Below, piece by piece: positions 7,024 through 8,766 of a stretch of 8,766 bases of DNA; position 1 is the first letter of the stretch; the number at the start of each line of letters is the position of its first letter. The notes under the pieces are model-generated. The model was not told the DNA's origin, made no database searches, and worked only from the letters and a program-made list of their open reading frames with translations. A program made the translations under genes and the position numbers. Origin of the DNA: a bacterium (lineage in GTDB: Bacteria > Arandabacterota > Arandabacteria > Arandabacterales > Arandabacteraceae); assembly GCA_025774405.1 (NCBI GenBank), contig JALGWB010000069.1, positions 1 through 8,766 on the forward strand, in the 5' to 3' direction.

Positions 7024-7030
7024 AAGAGTT

Positions 7031-7492
7031 ATGGTGATAAGTGATTATTTGAAGCCGCAACAGATTAAACTGGACCTGGAAGGCAAGACCAAGGAGAAAG
7101 TGATAGTTGAGCTGGCGGAGCTTTTGAAATCGCATCCCAGGGTTAAGAACCTTGAGAAATTCGTTGAGGAGACTTTTAAGCGAGAAGGCTTCAGCACAAC
7201 GGGTATTGGTCACGAAGTCGCAATTCCCCATGCCAGGACAGATGCAGTCACCGATATAGTTATTGCCTTCGGCAGGAACCTCGATGGCATCGATTTCGAT
7301 TCACTCGATGAACGTCCCGTCAAACTGGTTTTTCTGATTGGAACGCCAAAGTCAAAACATCTGAGCACATATCTCAGTCTACTTGCCCATCTTACAAGGC
7401 TTCTCGACCGGGAGTCCTTCAGGAAGGAACTCCTTGAAGCAAACTCATCCGAAGACATCGTCAATGCCTTTCGCAGGGTAGAGGAAGCATAA
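7031..7492 (+). CDS. PTS EIIA type-2 domain protein (fructose/PtsN-like), copy 2, antiporter-linked
   Basis: This 153-residue single EIIA domain is chosen from the ATG at 7031 because of its strong ribosome site, and the length then matches the paralog at 2931-3395. The phospho-site signature TTGIGHEVAIPH (56-67) is intact with His67 as the acceptor. GIDFDSLDERPVKLVFLIG follows, aligning with the same segment of copy 1. Its stop codon shares one base with the start of a cation:proton antiporter (TAATG, 7490-7494), so the two products are made together. EIIA domains of this type control ion transport in other bacteria (E. coli PtsN acts on K+ handling) and are sometimes fused to antiporters, so control of the adjacent antiporter is the likely job. 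No EIIB/EIIC is present, and sugar transport is unlikely. Confidence 0.93.
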   Translation: MVISDYLKPQQIKLDLEGKTKEKVIVELAELLKSHPRVKNLEKFVEETFKREGFSTTGIGHEVAIPHARTDAVTDIVIAFGRNLDGIDFDSLDERPVKLVFLIGTPKSKHLSTYLSLLAHLTRLLDRESFRKELLEANSSEDIVNAFRRVEEA

Positions 7493-8688
7493 TGGACATT
7501 TTCCTCATCCTCGGTATCTTGCTTTTCGCAGGCTTCGGAGGAGGCACCATCTTCAGAAAGATAAGAGTCCCTCAGGTAGTAGCGTATGTCTTGATTGGAA
7601 CAGTCGTCGGCGTCTCGGGCTTCAAGATCATAAATGAGGGCACGATGGATTCGCTTTCCCCCCTTAATGCCGCTGCTCTGGGCTTCATAGGTTTCATGAT
7701 AGGTAGCGAGCTCAGGATCTCCACTTTCCGAAAGCTGGGCAAATACATTGTCTCTATTCTCGTCTCTGAGGCAATTGGTGCATATGTTCTTGTTGCTCTG
7801 GCAACCTATGCCCTGACTCGTGAGGTTTATCTTGCTCTGCTTCTGGGCGCTCTCGCATCTGCAACGGCTCCAGCTGCCACAGTCGATGTCCTGTGGGAAT
7901 ACAAGGCGAAGGGTGTCCTCACAACTACCTTGCTCGCAATCGTAGGCATGGACGATGCAGTTGCGCTCATTCTCTATGGCTTCTCAGCAGCAGTGGCTAA
8001 GGCAAGCTTCCTTCATACAGGTGTCTCAATCCATACTGTCATTGTCAAACCTGCTATTGAAATCGGGCTGGCAATTGCTGTAGGCGTGGGGCTTGCTGTT
8101 CTGCTCAGTCTATTGCTCCGGGTTTTCAGGGCCGATAACCAGGTCTTGATTTTAACACTTGCGACTATTCTCATGGCCGCTGGGGCTGCTCGCACGTATC
8201 ACTTCTCCCAAATTCTCACATGCATGTTCACCGGAATGACGATTGCCAATATATCCCCGCGCTCCTCAGGACATGCCTATCGCATACTAGAGAATTTTAC
8301 ACCTCCTATCTATGTTCTCTTCTTCGTCCTTGTCGGCTCAAGACTCGATGTCAGGCTGTTGCCTGCAATGGGGGTTCTGGGCTTGCTTTATGTTGGCGCC
8401 AGAACAACTGGTAAGATTCTAGGGGCAAGACTTGGCGCAACTGTTTCAAGAGCACCCGTTGTCTTGAGAAAATACCTTGGTCTGGCTCTTTTCTCACAGG
8501 CTGGGGTCGCAATTGGACTTGCTATCAGTATCTATGAAGAGTTTTCACATATAGGCAGCCAGGGACAGCAACTTGGACTCGAGATAATCAGTCTGATAAC
8601 AGCAACGACTTTCATCGTCCAGATCATCGGTCCACCCTTTGTAAAATTTGCGATCATCAAGGCGGGTGAGATCGGCAAGGCTACGTGA
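7492..8688 (+). CDS. cation:proton antiporter, CPA2 (Kef/NapA-like) family
   Basis: This 398-residue integral membrane protein has about twelve hydrophobic segments (Na+/H+ exchanger superfamily). Visible hallmarks are KIRVPQVVAYVLIGTVVG (23-40), SATAPAATVDVL (123-134) in the unwound helix that lines the ion site, and GMDDA (152-156), whose paired Asp154-Asp155 is the ion-binding motif of electrogenic CPA2 exchangers. Also present are ARTTGKILGARLG (303-315), with Lys308 where NapA-type proteins have their helix-10 lysine, and FSQAGVAIGLA (334-344). It should exchange Na+ or K+ for protons across the inner membrane; the ion cannot be read from sequence. It ends without the TrkA-N/RCK domains of full Kef proteins, so regulation may instead come from the coupled EIIA protein one base upstream. 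The next gene begins 14 bases after its stop. Confidence 0.93.
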   Translation: MDIFLILGILLFAGFGGGTIFRKIRVPQVVAYVLIGTVVGVSGFKIINEGTMDSLSPLNAAALGFIGFMIGSELRISTFRKLGKYIVSILVSEAIGAYVLVALATYALTREVYLALLLGALASATAPAATVDVLWEYKAKGVLTTTLLAIVGMDDAVALILYGFSAAVAKASFLHTGVSIHTVIVKPAIEIGLAIAVGVGLAVLLSLLLRVFRADNQVLILTLATILMAAGAARTYHFSQILTCMFTGMTIANISPRSSGHAYRILENFTPPIYVLFFVLVGSRLDVRLLPAMGVLGLLYVGARTTGKILGARLGATVSRAPVVLRKYLGLALFSQAGVAIGLAISIYEEFSHIGSQGQQLGLEIISLITATTFIVQIIGPPFVKFAIIKAGEIGKAT

Positions 8689-8702
8689 GTGAGGAGGTCG
8701 CC

Positions 8703-8766
8703 ATGGAGCTACTCATCATATTCCTCTATGCACGGGAGCATCTAGAGAAGATAGCCTCGCTTCTCG
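8703..8766 (+). CDS. start of an unidentified gene in the EIIA-antiporter operon (cut by window end)
   Basis: An ATG at 8703 follows a strong ribosome site (GAGGAGG, 8691-8697, five bases away) and the frame stays open for the 21 codons visible, beginning MELLIIFLYAREHLEKIASLL. A beta strand followed by a helix is suggested by the hydrophobic pattern. This resembles how PII-like or other small alpha/beta regulatory proteins begin, but 21 residues cannot establish a family. The gap of 14 bases from the antiporter stop places it in the same transcript. Confidence 0.7.
   Translation, partial: MELLIIFLYAREHLEKIASLL

Noticed and set aside
6977..7030. Longer N-terminus for EIIA copy 2 from a TTG start
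   Set aside because: The added residues have no counterpart in the paralog. The only good ribosome site (7018-7023) serves the ATG at 7031, and the candidate -10 element would lie inside the extension.
1..8766. Mobile elements, CRISPR arrays, tRNA or other structured RNA genes, toxin-antitoxin or defence genes
   Set aside because: No transposase, regularly spaced repeats, tRNA-like cloverleaf or defence domain was seen on either strand. Nearly all bases are taken up by the genes listed.

Overview
The window looks like a compact chromosomal segment of a bacterium of intermediate GC content. A probable outer-membrane-type beta protein with a lipoprotein-like signal suggests a Gram-negative (diderm) envelope. 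The lineage cannot be named from the sequence. I see no mobile element, CRISPR array, tRNA or rRNA, and no gene-free stretch longer than about 90 bases.

Positions 1-2519 (+) hold three closely spaced genes. The first is an M16 peptidase-like protein that lacks its zinc motif and whose frame is open at the window edge, so it is probably the C-terminal half of a larger protein. The second is a putative envelope lipoprotein/beta-strand protein of unknown function. The third is a YbjQ/UPF0145-family protein. Positions 2590-3395 (+) hold a small cupin translationally coupled (ATGA overlap) to a stand-alone PTS EIIA domain protein of the fructose/nitrogen type.

Positions 3392-6943 (-) hold a three-gene ABC importer operon (two permeases and one double ATPase) of the BMP/nucleoside type (NupOPQ/YufOPQ-like). 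It has no substrate-binding lipoprotein gene next to it. Its last stop codon overlaps, tail to tail, the stop codon of the first EIIA gene in one CTAG.

Positions 7031-8766 (+), divergent from the ABC operon across an 87-base promoter region, hold a second EIIA protein, a CPA2-type cation:proton antiporter with an Asp-Asp motif (1-base overlap, TAATG), and the first codons of a third gene with a strong ribosome binding site.

The most interesting theme is regulatory PTS. Two paralogous EIIA proteins, each with the phosphoacceptor histidine, occur without any EIIB or EIIC. One is coupled to a cupin and the other to an ion antiporter, and they flank a nucleoside-type importer. A reasonable inference is that phosphorylation state (PtsP/NPr-like, encoded elsewhere) tunes ion flux through the antiporter. 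The role of the cupin-EIIA pair is open.
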